The position numbers and the translations under genes are program-made. 31,226 nt of DNA from Pavlovales sp. CCMP2436 (lineage: Eukaryota > Haptophyta > Pavlovophyceae > Pavlovales), in the NCBI GenBank assembly GCA_026770615.1, contig MU631315.1, positions 564,571-595,796 on the forward strand. Direction: 5' to 3'. This document shows, piece by piece, positions 19,441 through 29,529 of this stretch. The stretch's first letter is position 1. The number at the start of each line of letters is the position of its first letter. Under the pieces are notes generated by a model. The model ran no database searches and was not told where the DNA came from. It saw only the letters and a program-made list of their open reading frames with translations.

Positions 19441-19569
19441 ATGTCTGATGGATATAATTATATCGGTATTCAGTATTATAGCAATAATTTCGATAGGGAT
19501 GCACGAATTGGTGAAATCATTTTACAATTGGAACAATTGGCACGTCAATATGAAGAGTTAAAAAAATAA
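19441..19569 (+). CDS. 42-residue protein, unknown
   Basis: A short ORF, MSDGYNYIGIQYYSNNF followed by a helical Glu/Leu/Gln-rich tail (EIILQLEQLARQYEELKK) that could form a coiled coil. It is supported by position: it fills the space between two minus-strand genes and starts directly after ATATAACGTATATTATAT, the element's usual upstream box. Tyr-rich short proteins with a coiled tail could be minor virion components; this is only inferred. Confidence 0.5.
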   Translation: MSDGYNYIGIQYYSNNFDRDARIGEIILQLEQLARQYEELKK

Positions 19570-19591
19570 GAGATTATATCCTATTGTCTTG

Positions 19592-19936
19592 TTAGATTTT
19601 AGAAATATCGTCAGTTGAAACATACATATATTCGATATGCTTGAGTATATCATACAATACTTTTTCAAGGTAATTTTCTAAATTTTTCTTAGCTTCGCTG
19701 TATTCGTATTTGGCAAGAGTTGTTTTTAGTTTTGTGATTTCATCGTTGTCATTGTCAGTAATTTGCTTTAATTTAATAATTGATTTAGTGTTTTCAGACA
19801 TTGTTACACGGTGTAAATTCATAGTCTTATTATCAATATGTAATTCATCAATCACTCGTTTTTCATCGAAAAAAACATATGAACTAACATTCAATAATTT
19901 TATACCGGCAAATTCAATAAAAAAATAGTCATCCAT
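19592..19936 (-). CDS. Unknown 114-residue protein, coiled-coil
   Basis: Intact ORF near the right end. The N-terminal half is predicted beta-rich (MDDYFFIEFAGIKLLNVSSYVFF). The C-terminal half is charged and helical (DEITKLKTTLAKYEYSEAKKNLENYLEKVL) and likely a coiled coil. It is the last gene before the right inner repeat block, and the ATG is preceded on its own strand by TATATATATAACTAGAA. No family is recognised. Confidence 0.65.
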   Translation of the reverse strand: MDDYFFIEFAGIKLLNVSSYVFFDEKRVIDELHIDNKTMNLHRVTMSENTKSIIKLKQITDNDNDEITKLKTTLAKYEYSEAKKNLENYLEKVLYDILKHIEYMYVSTDDISKI

Positions 19937-19971
19937 TTCTAGTTATATATATATTAGATTTTAAATTTTTG

Positions 19972-20078
19972 TATAAATACGCAATCCTATCGTTGGGTAA
20001 AATTTAGCCAAAACTTGTCCCCCCAGGACCCCCAATATGTCGGGTGTGTGTATAGGGATATATGGGGTATATATATAT
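19972..20078 (-). repeat. Inner inverted block, right copy
   Basis: Inverted partner of 2573-2678. The segment from ATACGCAATCCTATCGTTGG through GGACCCCCAATATGT is conserved, while the TATA-rich outer part has diverged. Confidence 0.9.
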
Positions 20079-20127
20079 CTCTTGTTTTTTTAAAGAATTT
20101 TTTTTAAAGAAAAGAACACTATAAAAA

Positions 20128-20269
20128 AGACAAAAAGAGAGGGTGAGAGGATTGTACCCCCTAATTTGTTGCAGTACAAAAAAAATAAAATAAAATAAAA
20201 TAAATAAAATAAAAAATTCTATAGAACCAAAAATAGGGGGTAGTACCCTCTCACCCTCTCTTTTTGTCT
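20128..20269. repeat. MITE-like hairpin within the right end
   Basis: 35-bp inverted arms (20128-20162 and 20235-20269) with three mismatches. They begin AGACAAAAAGAGAGGGTGAG and end at CCCCCT. Between them is a 72-bp spacer containing TAAAA-type repeats. The hairpin is absent from the left end, where a GC-rich segment occupies the same position. It could be a small non-autonomous transposon nested in the viral terminus, or a viral regulatory hairpin. Confidence 0.85.
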
Positions 20270-20286
20270 ATTTACCATAATGATAT

Positions 20287-20975
20287 GTATATATAAGCAT
20301 TTATAAGCATTTATAAGCATATTACCGTATTTATCAATATCTGACGGCATAGTGCAGTACCTTATCAAGCCATCTAAGTGGCTCCGCCACAGGGCGCGGT
20401 CTATGAAGAAATAAATATATCAGACGGCATAGTGCAGTACGTGAAAATGGTTTAAATATGTCTTATCAGTATTTAACAGTATTTAATAGTATGTAAAAAT
20501 ATCACGAGAGAGTGACGTGTATCAACAGGGTTTAAATATGTCTTATCAGTATTTAACAATATATTACCGTATGTATAAAGGTCACGAGAGAGTGCAGTAC
20601 CTTCTTAGTGGCTCCGCCACATGGGCGCCGGTCTATTAAATTGAATAAAATCTATATAAATCCCGTACCATAGTGGTATGTATATAGGATTTATTAGATT
20701 TATTAGATTAATTAAATGGATAAGGTCGGCATATGTATCAAATAATTGACGGCATAGTGGTAAGTACTAAGAATTCTAATAAAAAGTACGCAAAATATCA
20801 ATAAACCGCAAATTTATCGTACCATAATGGTAAGAGATCATATAAGTATACGTCAAGGTGCGGGCACCGTACCATAGTGCCGTAAAATATAAGTATTTTT
20901 ATTCATTTATAAGTATTTATTAGATTTTTATTAGATTTTTATTAGATATTTATTACTTTTTATTAGAATTCTCAG
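20287..20975 (-). repeat. Right terminal inverted repeat
   Basis: Reverse-complement partner of 1779-2461. It carries the same six CACTATG(G/C) sites, the same two short stems and the same internal copy of the terminal motif (near 20763-20787). Differences from the left copy are few substitutions and short indels. Its outer edge reads AGAATTCTCAGTAC before host DNA resumes. Confidence 0.95.
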
Positions 20976-20993
20976 TACTACTACAGCCTAGCG

Positions 20994-22198
20994 ATGCACC
21001 AACTGCGCGACGCTGCCATAAAGTTCATGGCTGCAGCCAAGTCAGACGGAATCTTTAGCTATGAGGTGCAAAAGTACCAAAACGCAATGTGGGCATCCTA
21101 GACCGCCGAAGGCGCCCGCCATCGAGCGCAAGAAGAAACAGGATGACAACCACTCAGAAATGGAAGAAGAAGACCCAATGCCCACCAGCCAGACCACATC
21201 CCAAACCCCCGATCACCCCACATCGAGCCAAGATGACTCGCCCACGCCAAACTCACCCACTTCAAGCGATCGCCCGTCTGCCACACCAGGCCCACCGACA
21301 CAGCCCCCCGCCAGACCGAATGGACAGCCACGTCGCCGAGCAGCATCCCAACCCAGCGCTGGCAACCCAGCAGCCCCCACATGCGAACGCCCCGCAAGCC
21401 AAAGCCATCCAAAAGCGCCGCCACACAAAAAGGCCAACTACCACACCCGGCACAAAACGCCTGCCTAGCCAGAACCTCCCACGACCACCGCCATTCAAGA
21501 AAAACAGAGCAGAAAACCAGCAACCACCATGTGACAATAGGGACGACCAAGACATCACAGCGCAACGGATGCGAGTCCCGGCCGGCAGCTTAAATAGCCT
21601 GTTGGCGTAAGCAGCGCTAGCCCCAGAACACGTGAATGGCGACGGAAACTACCTGATTTATGCGGCACTAAAGAGCTCAGGGCGACCAGCCAGCTGGAAC
21701 GCAGCCATACAAATACGGGAGGCGGCAATCACACTAGCAATCGCCCTCCCGATGGAGGTTAAGAAGGCCCTCAGGCTATACAGACCGGATATAGACCCAG
21801 ATGACCTCATGGGGAATGACCTAGACCACAGTAAGTGACCCAACTTCTGGCCAATAGCAGCGCAAGCAAAGCACGGCCCTCCCCACTTCCCAGCAAACCA
21901 GGCCGCATGGATGTCAGACAACATGCTCCACAGCATAGCGACAGTCATGGGAACAGACATCGCGGTGCTGAAACTAGGCAGAGACCCCGGCAAAGTGGGC
22001 GACATTATTATCGACCTATATTACGCATACACCCCACACCACCTGCGGATCGGCAGTACCACATGGATACACCGAACTACTACAGGAGGCAGAGTACGGC
22101 AGAATAAGACCCTCGGTGAATTGCTCACGGCATGGCGCAGCGGGCAAGGCAGACAAATATGCGTAATCACCATTGACGCCAACATGACACACTTCTAG
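20994..22198 (+). pseudogene. Retroelement-like OTU protease gene, decayed
   Basis: GC-rich open sequence abutting the right end of the virus. One frame (from about 21089) is open to 22198 except for TAA 21608-21610 and TGA 21836-21838. It starts with a Pro/Arg/Lys-rich low-complexity region and then resembles an OTU cysteine protease: VNGDGNYLIYAAL (21632 on) matches the catalytic V-x-GDGNCL block with Cys changed to Tyr, AAWMSDNMLHSIATVMGTDIAVL matches the central helix and strand, and ANMTHF provides the expected C-terminal His. A short segment in another frame (20994-21098, MHQLRDAAIKFMAAAKSDG) may be its 5' part. OTU domains of this kind occur in algal retrotransposon polyproteins and some viruses. 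Loss of the nucleophile plus two stops argue for a dead copy. The OTU call is by motif only. Confidence 0.6.
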
Positions 22199-22339
22199 GC
22201 GACACGAGAAATGTAGTAGAACAACTGACAAGCAAGGAGAGGGTAGGGGGGCAGGGGGAGGGGGGAGGTGGGCTGGCGCAGAAGTTCACTTTCTCTGCTT
22301 GTATTATGTGCTATAGGTGTGGTGCGTGCGCAGGCGAGC
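22199..22339. other. Spacer, no gene seen
   Basis: GC-rich DNA with G-rich runs (22230-22272), between the OTU remnant and the second dispersed repeat. Nothing else is recognised. Confidence 0.5.
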
Positions 22340-22520
22340 CGCAGTTCGAGACGAGCGAGATGCAGCAAAGGTTGATCAGCGCGCAAGTCGAGTGTCGTCG
22401 ACAGTCGTGTGCCTGATCAGTCTTAGCGGGGATGACGGTATCCGGGGGCTCGGGAGCTGGTCCCAGTTTTAACTGGGAGACCGCGAACGGGACCGGACGT
22501 TTTTATAGATATTTACACAC
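22340..22520 (+). repeat. Dispersed host repeat, copy 2
   Basis: Contains GAGCGAGATGCAGCAAAGG near its start, CCTGATCAGTCTTAGCGG, then GACGGTATCCGG and an end TAGATATTTACACA, in the same order as copies 1 and 3. The central part differs most: CCCAGTTTTAACTGGGA forms its own short hairpin here. Confidence 0.7.
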
Positions 22521-23656
22521 TCTATGCCAGCCTGTGCCAGGTGCTTGGCGCCTGTACATAGCTTGGTAGGGTCGTGAGATGGCAACCTTACACGCATCGC
22601 GCGCGGCGCTGATGCCATGCAGCGCAGGCACTTGCTCTGTCAGCTAAGAACCTGAGCTTCACGAAGGTACTACTGACCGACCGCAGAAACCACGCGTGCT
22701 CTGTCCCTGTGCGCCTACGCAGTACGCGCCTACGCGCTCCGCCAGCTGCGACGCAGCCAACTTCGACGCAGTGGCTCCGAGCTGGCCTGTCGACCAACTG
22801 CATCTCGGAGACACGCCCGACATCGTGACTGACCTGTTCACGGTGACAGCTGGCGGCGGCCTGCCGCGCCCGCTGTAGCTTCGCATCATCGAGGTTATGT
22901 GCGCAAGTTGCTGTGAAGGTGAATGGCCACCGCCGCCCACGCATCAGAGACCGGCAATCCCTTATCCGGCAAGGCATAGACGCTTGTCAATCTTCTCGCT
23001 CGGCGCTTCACTGATGGCAGTCCGGAAATGCACGTGCAGGCATGCAAGCGCGCGCATGGAAGAACAGGCTTTTAGAGCAGCTGATGTACACTGTGCAGAC
23101 GCCGGCGTCAGCACGGAGCGCACGGAGCCGAGCTGCAGCGCATGCCCGCTATACCGCGCTCCCGGATCGTCACACTGACAAAGTACGGGCACCCACAAGG
23201 AGATGGCCGGGCGCGTGGCCGCCAAGGCGGTAGCAGTGCTGAGCAGCACCGACGGCACGGGGCCTGCCGGTGCCGCCGTCACGGGCAGCACCAGTCAGGT
23301 CTTTGCCAAGCTGTCGCGCAGCAGTGGACCCATGCGCCACGAATGAGGGCACTGGCTTGGTGGATGAGGGCCGTGCGCTTGATAAGACGAAAGAGCCGCG
23401 GCCCACAGGCAGGTGATCATCGGCTTGCTCTTGCTGGGTCGGCGCCATGAATCCGTCCAGGCTCAAGCTGTCAGCTAGCACTGACGATCGCGGGGGCACA
23501 GCGCATATCCTCGAGCTATCCTAAGCCTGATCAGTGTTTGCTTGATTATCGCACGTGTGTCTGTCAAGTGGTGACCGCTGTGCCTGTAACTAACTAACTA
23601 GTTTAATGTTACTAGTAGAGTCACTAGTTAAGCAACGTGCTCATGTGCTCGGCGCT
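22521..23656. other. Host intergenic DNA, nothing recognised
   Basis: About 1.1 kb of GC-rich DNA. Overlapping open frames exist on both strands, as expected from composition, but none shows a known motif, consistent splice sites or a credible start. Near 23585-23632 there is a short AT-rich patch with repeated ACTAGT palindromes. Confidence 0.4.
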
Positions 23657-24240
23657 TCATCGCCGTCGTATGAGGGCGGGAAGGAGAACCGCAACAAGCC
23701 GAGGATGGCCACCTGCGGATCCGCCTCGCCGGGTGCGACGAGAACAAACAGACGGTAGCGAGTGCGCGCCCAGTGGATGCACCCAGTCCACCACGAAGTC
23801 TGGCACGGGGTAGGCGAGCTTCCTGTACTCCTTGTCAGCCAGGTGGTGCTTGCCGACGATGTCGAACTCCTTAATCGCCGCGAGTATGTCCGCGCGTCTC
23901 GTCTCGTTCAGCCATAGCGAGTGCGTGTGCGCCTTGGCTTCCGACTTGGTGCCGACAAACACCAGGAGGGTCTCGAGCGGCTGCTCCGCGACCGCGCGAA
24001 TGAACCTGCGGGGGTTCGCGCGAAAGGGGAGCGTCGAGCGCTCATCGCCGCGGTAGTGCCCCGGCGCACTGCTGACCCACGCCTGCACCAGGATGTTCCC
24101 CATGTCGACCGCGATGCGGACCGGCAGCTCCTCTCCCTGCCGCAGAACTCTAACCCGACTCTCTCAGCGACGGGGTTGAGCAAGGCCTCGTTGATACCGA
24201 CGATCGTCATCGACACAGCGAGCAGCAACGCTGCGATCAT
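23657..24240 (-). pseudogene. Unknown protein gene, possibly membrane-anchored
   Basis: Two overlapping minus-strand frames look like parts of one gene. The first, MIAALLLAVSMTIVGINEALLNP (from 24240), resembles a signal or membrane anchor. The second (RIAVDMGNILVQAW through LLVFVGTKSEAKAHTHSLWL and RRADILAAIKEFDIVGKHH to 23657) looks coding in amino-acid composition. They join between about 24115 and 24175, so either a frameshift or a small intron separates them. The layout, a short anchor followed by a globular domain with LLVFVGT, faintly recalls type II Golgi glycosyltransferases, but I cannot identify the family. The C-terminal 40 residues are low-complexity Arg/Gly/Ser and may be past the true exon. 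Confidence 0.4.
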
Positions 24241-24396
24241 ACAGCGCTCGGGAGCGCGCGGGCGGGCTCCTAGCCCCGGTTAGAGCGCTTCGCGCAACTC
24301 GACCTCAGCGTACCTTTCGGCCCCCCCCCATTTCCCACTGAAAATGGCTTTGCTTATTGAAAGAGCCCGCATTTCGTCAACTGTGGTCGGCAGGCG

Positions 24397-27300
24397 GTGG
24401 GCCGGTCGTGTTCCGCGATGCAGCAGCGAGGAGGCGACCGTGCATCTGCAGGCGATCGCGAGGCAGTACTACGCCGCAGCGAGAAGGCGATCGCGGGCAT
24501 CTGCCTCGCGACGACTTTCTGCTCTTTGTGCGCGGCATGCTACATGAGCTTTCGACTAAGCGCGCGTGAGCTCGTGATGCTAGAGTGGGGCGGCGCGCGC
24601 GCCATGCAGCCGCACGCGATGAGCATGCAGTGCCCGGGCGGCTTGCTGCTCCCGCTCGACGTGGTGCGCGAAGAGGCATGGCCGAACTGGTTGCGCACCC
24701 TGCTGTACGCGTGTGTAATTATCCCTAGGACCGTTCCCGAGCACACGGATAGCGTCATCATCCCCTCGTCGTCATCTGAGCTTTCCCCCCCCTCCCCTCC
24801 CCTCCCCTACTGTAGGTACGCACTGCTGCTCCTCTACTCACTGTTCGGCTCCATTGTGGCGTCCGACCCGCTGATGCAGGCGGTGGAGACAATCACGGCC
24901 AGGACACGGCTGCAGGACGCGGCCGTGGGCTCGCTCCGCCGCGGCGGCAGCGGACGCGGTGGCAAGCGGACGACTGTGCTGGGTGCGTTGGAGCGCGTGC
25001 GCGTATGGAGCTTGGCGGTGGCGCAACTGACGCTGGTGCGCGCTCCCTCCTTGCCTGTGCAGCCTGGTGTCAAAATCTCCTACTGGCCTGATTACAATGC
25101 AGTCGCGAAATCGAAGGCGCCGCCATCGTGCCCAGCGTCCCAGTGGCATTTATCCCGGCAGGCTGTACAGGCTAGCTCTCTCCTCCCTTTCCAGCACCAC
25201 CCCACACCTCATCCCCACCCTACCCTCTCGGAGCCTGGCCCGAATCCTAACCCTGGCACCCCTGACCCTAGCCCAGGATCTATGCCAGACCCTGACCTCC
25301 TCCAACCCCCCCTCCCCCCCCGATACGTAATTAAAAAAAAAATTCAGCTGCCTCTCGGCCAGTCCGCTCCTCTTCTTTTCCTCACCCTGGCCGAGCTAGC
25401 GAGCTCACGCTTTAAAACCAGCGCCATCGGCCCCGCCGCACTCATCGGGGCGAACGCGCTCACCTGGTTCGGCTCGTTGCTCGTGGCAACATGGGCGCTG
25501 CCCGGGGGGGAGTCGCGCCAACTGCGTAAGCTCCCCGTGTGTCATATTTTTGATTAGTATCTTGTGATACTGTACTCCCTCTACCGCCTGGGGCACAGTC
25601 TCTACGTCCAGGTGGCCCCGTGTGACAGCGTCTGAGCGCCAACTGCAACGTAAGCTCTATAGCAATATTCTTAATATTAATAATAATGATGATGATAACA
25701 ATGATGATAATAATGATGATAAGAATAGGAATATTAATTTGAATAAGAGTAAGAATCGTATTTATATTCGCCATGTGAACCGTCTACCCACTAGACGGTA
25801 AGCTCTATAAAAACAACAGCAACAAAATGATGATTATACTGCCCATTGCCTGCCCACTATTCCCTAAGCTCTATAAATAGTTATAAATGAATAATACTCA
25901 TTGGAATACTGATATTTTGCGCGCAGGCTCGAATGCAGTGGCGCAGATTGGGATGTTTGCAGTGCTCGGCCCTGGCTTCTTCGCCTCCAGCCTCTCCTTC
26001 ACCTCGCCGGGAACGGTACGCAAATGTTGCTGCTGTTGTTACTGCTGTTGCTGTTATTGTTGTTGTTGCTCTTTTAGTTATGGAAAGGATAGTTTAAGTT
26101 ATGTATAAGGCAGTTCTAGTAGATTATGTATGATCACCTTTTGTCCGCCTCTCTTTTACCTCGCGAGGAACGGTGCATTTTTAAAAAACTTTTTAAAAAA
26201 ATCTTCTTCTTCTTCTATGTGTAATGAGTGCGATATTTTTTTTTAGGAGGCCATCTGCCTGATGCCCCCCCCTCCCTCCCCAGGTGCGTGTGTGGGAAGC
26301 GAGTGTAGCGCTGTGCCTTCTGCTGCTGCTACTCTTCACCGCATGGACCTCTGAGCGATCGGCCAACAGGTACGCATAGTGTCGCACCCTTTCTCCCCCA
26401 CCCTTACTCTCCCCTCCCCTCCCCTTACTCTCTCTCTCTCTCTCCCCCCCCCCTCCCCCTTGCTGTCTCTCTCCCCCTCCTCCCCCTTGCTGTCTCCCTA
26501 CTCTTTACCGCATGGACCTCTGAGCGATCGGCAAACAGGTATGTCCTATTCCTATTCGAGAGCAAACTAAATTATATTACATTTTATTTCATTTCATTTC
26601 ATTATTTATTTTATTTCATTATTTATTTTATTTTATTTTTTATTGTTCTTGCGAATTGTGCAGGGCTGCCGTGAGGGCGGACTGCTGCTCACTTCCATTC
26701 CCGCTGTCTGCTTCCCGAATTTTATAATGTTTTATTTATTGTTTTACGTTTATTTATTCTTTATTTTTTACCAACTCCCCTCCCCTCCCCCCCCTGTTTG
26801 TGCAGAGCGGCTGTGAGGGCAGATGGCTTCGCGCGGCTTCGGGAAGAGGACGAAAGCGCAATTACGGTGCGTGCTCTACTCCTTAGCTCCTGCTTCTATA
26901 GACCCTTTGTGCAATCGCCAAACCCCCCCCCACTCCATATATAAATAAAATATATAAAAAAAAAGCTGCACAAGATGGCATCGGGAACTCTCCGCGCCCA
27001 CCCCGTCTCCGTACACGCAGTCGCCGACTTGGCACACGCGCCCTCACACCTGCGGCTGCACGTAAGTTGCCTCATGATCTTCGTGTTGAGGCATTAATAG
27101 AATTGCCTTCAGGCCTTGGTAGATTTGCCTTGTTCTAAAATATATCAATTGCCGACTTGGCACACGCGCCCTCGCACCTACGGCTGCACGTGAGTTTTGT
27201 GTTTGTTTTTGTTTATTGTTTGGGTCGTCGTGATTCAAGCAATTTGATGCAGGCAATTCTAGGACAGACACACAGGGTGGGGTGTGTGTGTTTAGGCCTT

Positions 27301-29496
27301 GATATCTTTGCCTTATTACGAAATAAAGCACTTATTACGAAATAAAGCGCCTATTACGAAATGAAGCATTTATTACGAAATAAATCATTTATTACGAAAT
27401 AAAGAACTTATTATGAAATAAAGCACTTATTACGAAATAAAGCACTTATTACGAAATAAAGCAATCGTCGATTTGGCATACGCACCCTCACACCTACGTT
27501 TGCAGCTGAGTTGCTTTTTTGCTTTTCCTTTTGCTTCTTTTTTTGCTTCTTTTTGCTTTTTTTGGTGCTTCTGCGTCTGCAGCTGAGCTTCAATTTTTTC
27601 TTTATTTCTGCAATTAATTAGTCCTCGCACTGATCCCCCCCCTCCCCCCTATTACGCGGGCGATTTACTCTATTTTTAAGAGGGCAAATATGTTTAAGCC
27701 CCCCCCCCTCCCCCCACCCCTGGCACACGCATCAGCAGAGTCTAAGCGGCAGTGGTAGTCCTGGGGGTATGGACTACCACTGCCGCTTAGACTCTCGCAT
27801 GGACGTAGAAAAGATTCACGAAATGGCGCAGCTGCTCCGACAATTGGGACTCGACCCTAAGGTTTTTTTTTTTTTTTTTTGCCACTATATGTAGCTTCTC
27901 GCTTTTATCGATGTGACATATGTCACCATATCTGACATGTACAGGCGCACTCCGTTCATGCGCTGGCTTTGGTGGTCGCAGCGCACGCACTGGATGCAGC
28001 TGGTAAGAGCCAGGTAGGAGCTCATTGAACTTGAGAGTAACATCAGGCTAAGGGTACCCTTGATCGGGCATGCTAGCTCTCCTGTGAGACCAACAGGCCT
28101 GGCACTGGGTTGGCTTCTAGCTGGCTACTACTCAGGCGCCACTGCTTCCAAATCTCAGCCGCTGTAACTAAGTCAAGCGCGCCCTCTTTCGATGAATAAG
28201 GTTGTCTGCTCTTGCTGACTGCTCATCGTCCGGATTTTGTGTTTTATTTTTATGTTTGGCTATCTGCTCATCTCATTTTATGTACCTTTGAATGTAAATA
28301 GATACAAACAATATTAGAATTCGGAGGCTCCGGATCGAGGCAATTCGGGTGCTCTAAATCATTCTTTCTTACGATTACATTACCGAGGGGGATTCAGGCT
28401 GGCGTCTGACATTTTTAACAATAGTCCTTTTATCAGTTTCTTTTTTTGAGAACAATAGTTTCTTTAACGTCCCCTAACTTGCAGTCTGAAGGCGTACGGG
28501 CATGCTAACTGACTGTAAAGTTCTGATTCTCTGATTATACCCAAATTAGGCCGCGCGTAGGATCGAGGCGGTCCGGTCGCTCACTGGCGGACGTCGTCCC
28601 CCCCTCCTGCAGCCAAGCTCTTTTTCGCGCACTTTTTCAAATGTAGCGCCAAGGTCGCACGCGAACTCGAACTCTAGCTTTAACTCGATTCCGACTCAGG
28701 GGAGGAGGGAGGCGGGGGTGACCTTTTTATATATTTGTTAACCTTTTTTAATCTTTATCTTTATCTTTTGAAGTGGGGGGGGGGCTATTAGGTCTTTTAC
28801 AGCCACCCGATTTGCACCCCGAAGACGCACGGGCAAGACCTTAAAGGGTCAGCACATTGAGCTGATGCATATTCTTAAGTTTAGAAGTTTAGGGTGTGAT
28901 CCATGCCATTTACTGTTTTGATCAGGTGGTGATGAGATTGGCATTTCGGACTAAAAAAATCGTTTTCTCCAGGCAAGCTGTCATAGGACACGCCATTCTA
29001 AAATTATTCTAAAAGTATACCTCTATCATGTTGATCAGGTGGGGGTTGCGACTCCACGGCCGATTTTGACGCGCATCGCGCAGCCGCCGCCGGTCAGGTT
29101 TTCAGCTGAGGTGCATGCCGCAGCCTGATCAGCCTCAGTGGTGGGGACGGTATCCGTGTGCTCTACAAAGGTCCCTTGATCCGAGTGTTTGCTCAATGCC
29201 TGGGTCCGGTGGAGACCTGTCAGGGGACGGAGGTACTTCCTAGATATTCACGCAGTAAACCGATTCTTGTCGTACTATTCACCATCGCCATAAAATACGA
29301 TTCTCATTATATTTATCTATTATAATATTTGATATATATATATATATTTATGTGATTATTTTTATACGTCACCAGGTGTATGCGGTGTATGAAGCCGCAG
29401 GTTCTGTCACCATCACAATAGTGCGCGAGCCCTTCGCCGCAAAATTCGCGGAGAGAGTTCACGTGCGCTCCAGTGACGGAAGTGCGACTGCAGGCA

Positions 29497-29529
<33 letters not shown>

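Larger units (their letters stand above)
1779..20975. mobile_element. Endogenous polinton-like virus / virophage-like element
   Basis: A 19.2-kb AT-rich block inside GC-rich DNA, bounded by near-identical terminal inverted repeats. Seen inside are a tyrosine recombinase, TVpol-SF3 helicase, major capsid protein, packaging ATPase, minor capsid protein, lipase, fibre and small ORFs, all intronless, tightly packed and often preceded by a TATA-like box. This is the hallmark set of polinton-like viruses. The use of a tyrosine recombinase with TVpol, instead of a retroviral-type integrase with polymerase B, points to the PgVV-like group rather than classical Polintons. Several hallmark genes are broken, so this copy is unlikely to be autonomous. 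A GTAC tetranucleotide is present at both outer edges (1775-1778 and 20975-20978). It may be part of the element end or a recombination core; no longer target-site duplication is visible. Confidence 0.93.
26975..28002 (+). other. Exchanger loop exons
   Basis: Candidate exons: about 26975-27061 (MASGTLRAHPVSVHAVADLA..., donor GTAAGT), about 27797-27861 (VEKIHEMAQLLRQLGLDPK, donor GTTTTT) and 27945-28002 (AHSVHALALVVAAHALDAA, acceptor TACAG, donor GTAAGA). Phases agree between the last two. The acceptor of the middle exon is uncertain because it lies in or next to a perfect 25-bp hairpin. These residues belong to the cytosolic loop and have no strong signature. Confidence 0.55.

Noticed and set aside
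1779..20975. Adenovirus-type maturation protease and protein-primed polymerase B
   Set aside because: Looked for because classical Polintons carry them. No ORF shows the motifs; the replicase is TVpol-type.
1769..20981. 6-bp target-site duplication expected of Polintons
   Set aside because: The bases outside the terminal repeats do not match beyond GTAC, which may be part of the element. A tyrosine recombinase would not need to create one.
21098..21565. 155-codon minus-strand ORF
   Set aside because: It is the reverse of a Pro-rich GC-rich coding region. Long antisense frames are expected there and no motif is present.
24344..24569. Alternative starts or frames for the exchanger (24344 and 24357)
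   Set aside because: These frames end soon after and lack NCX-like blocks. The frame from 24397 runs into CPGGLLLPL without a break, though the true start is unresolved.
27311..27461. CRISPR-like array
   Set aside because: The 19-bp units are directly tandem without unique spacers, in eukaryotic intron DNA.
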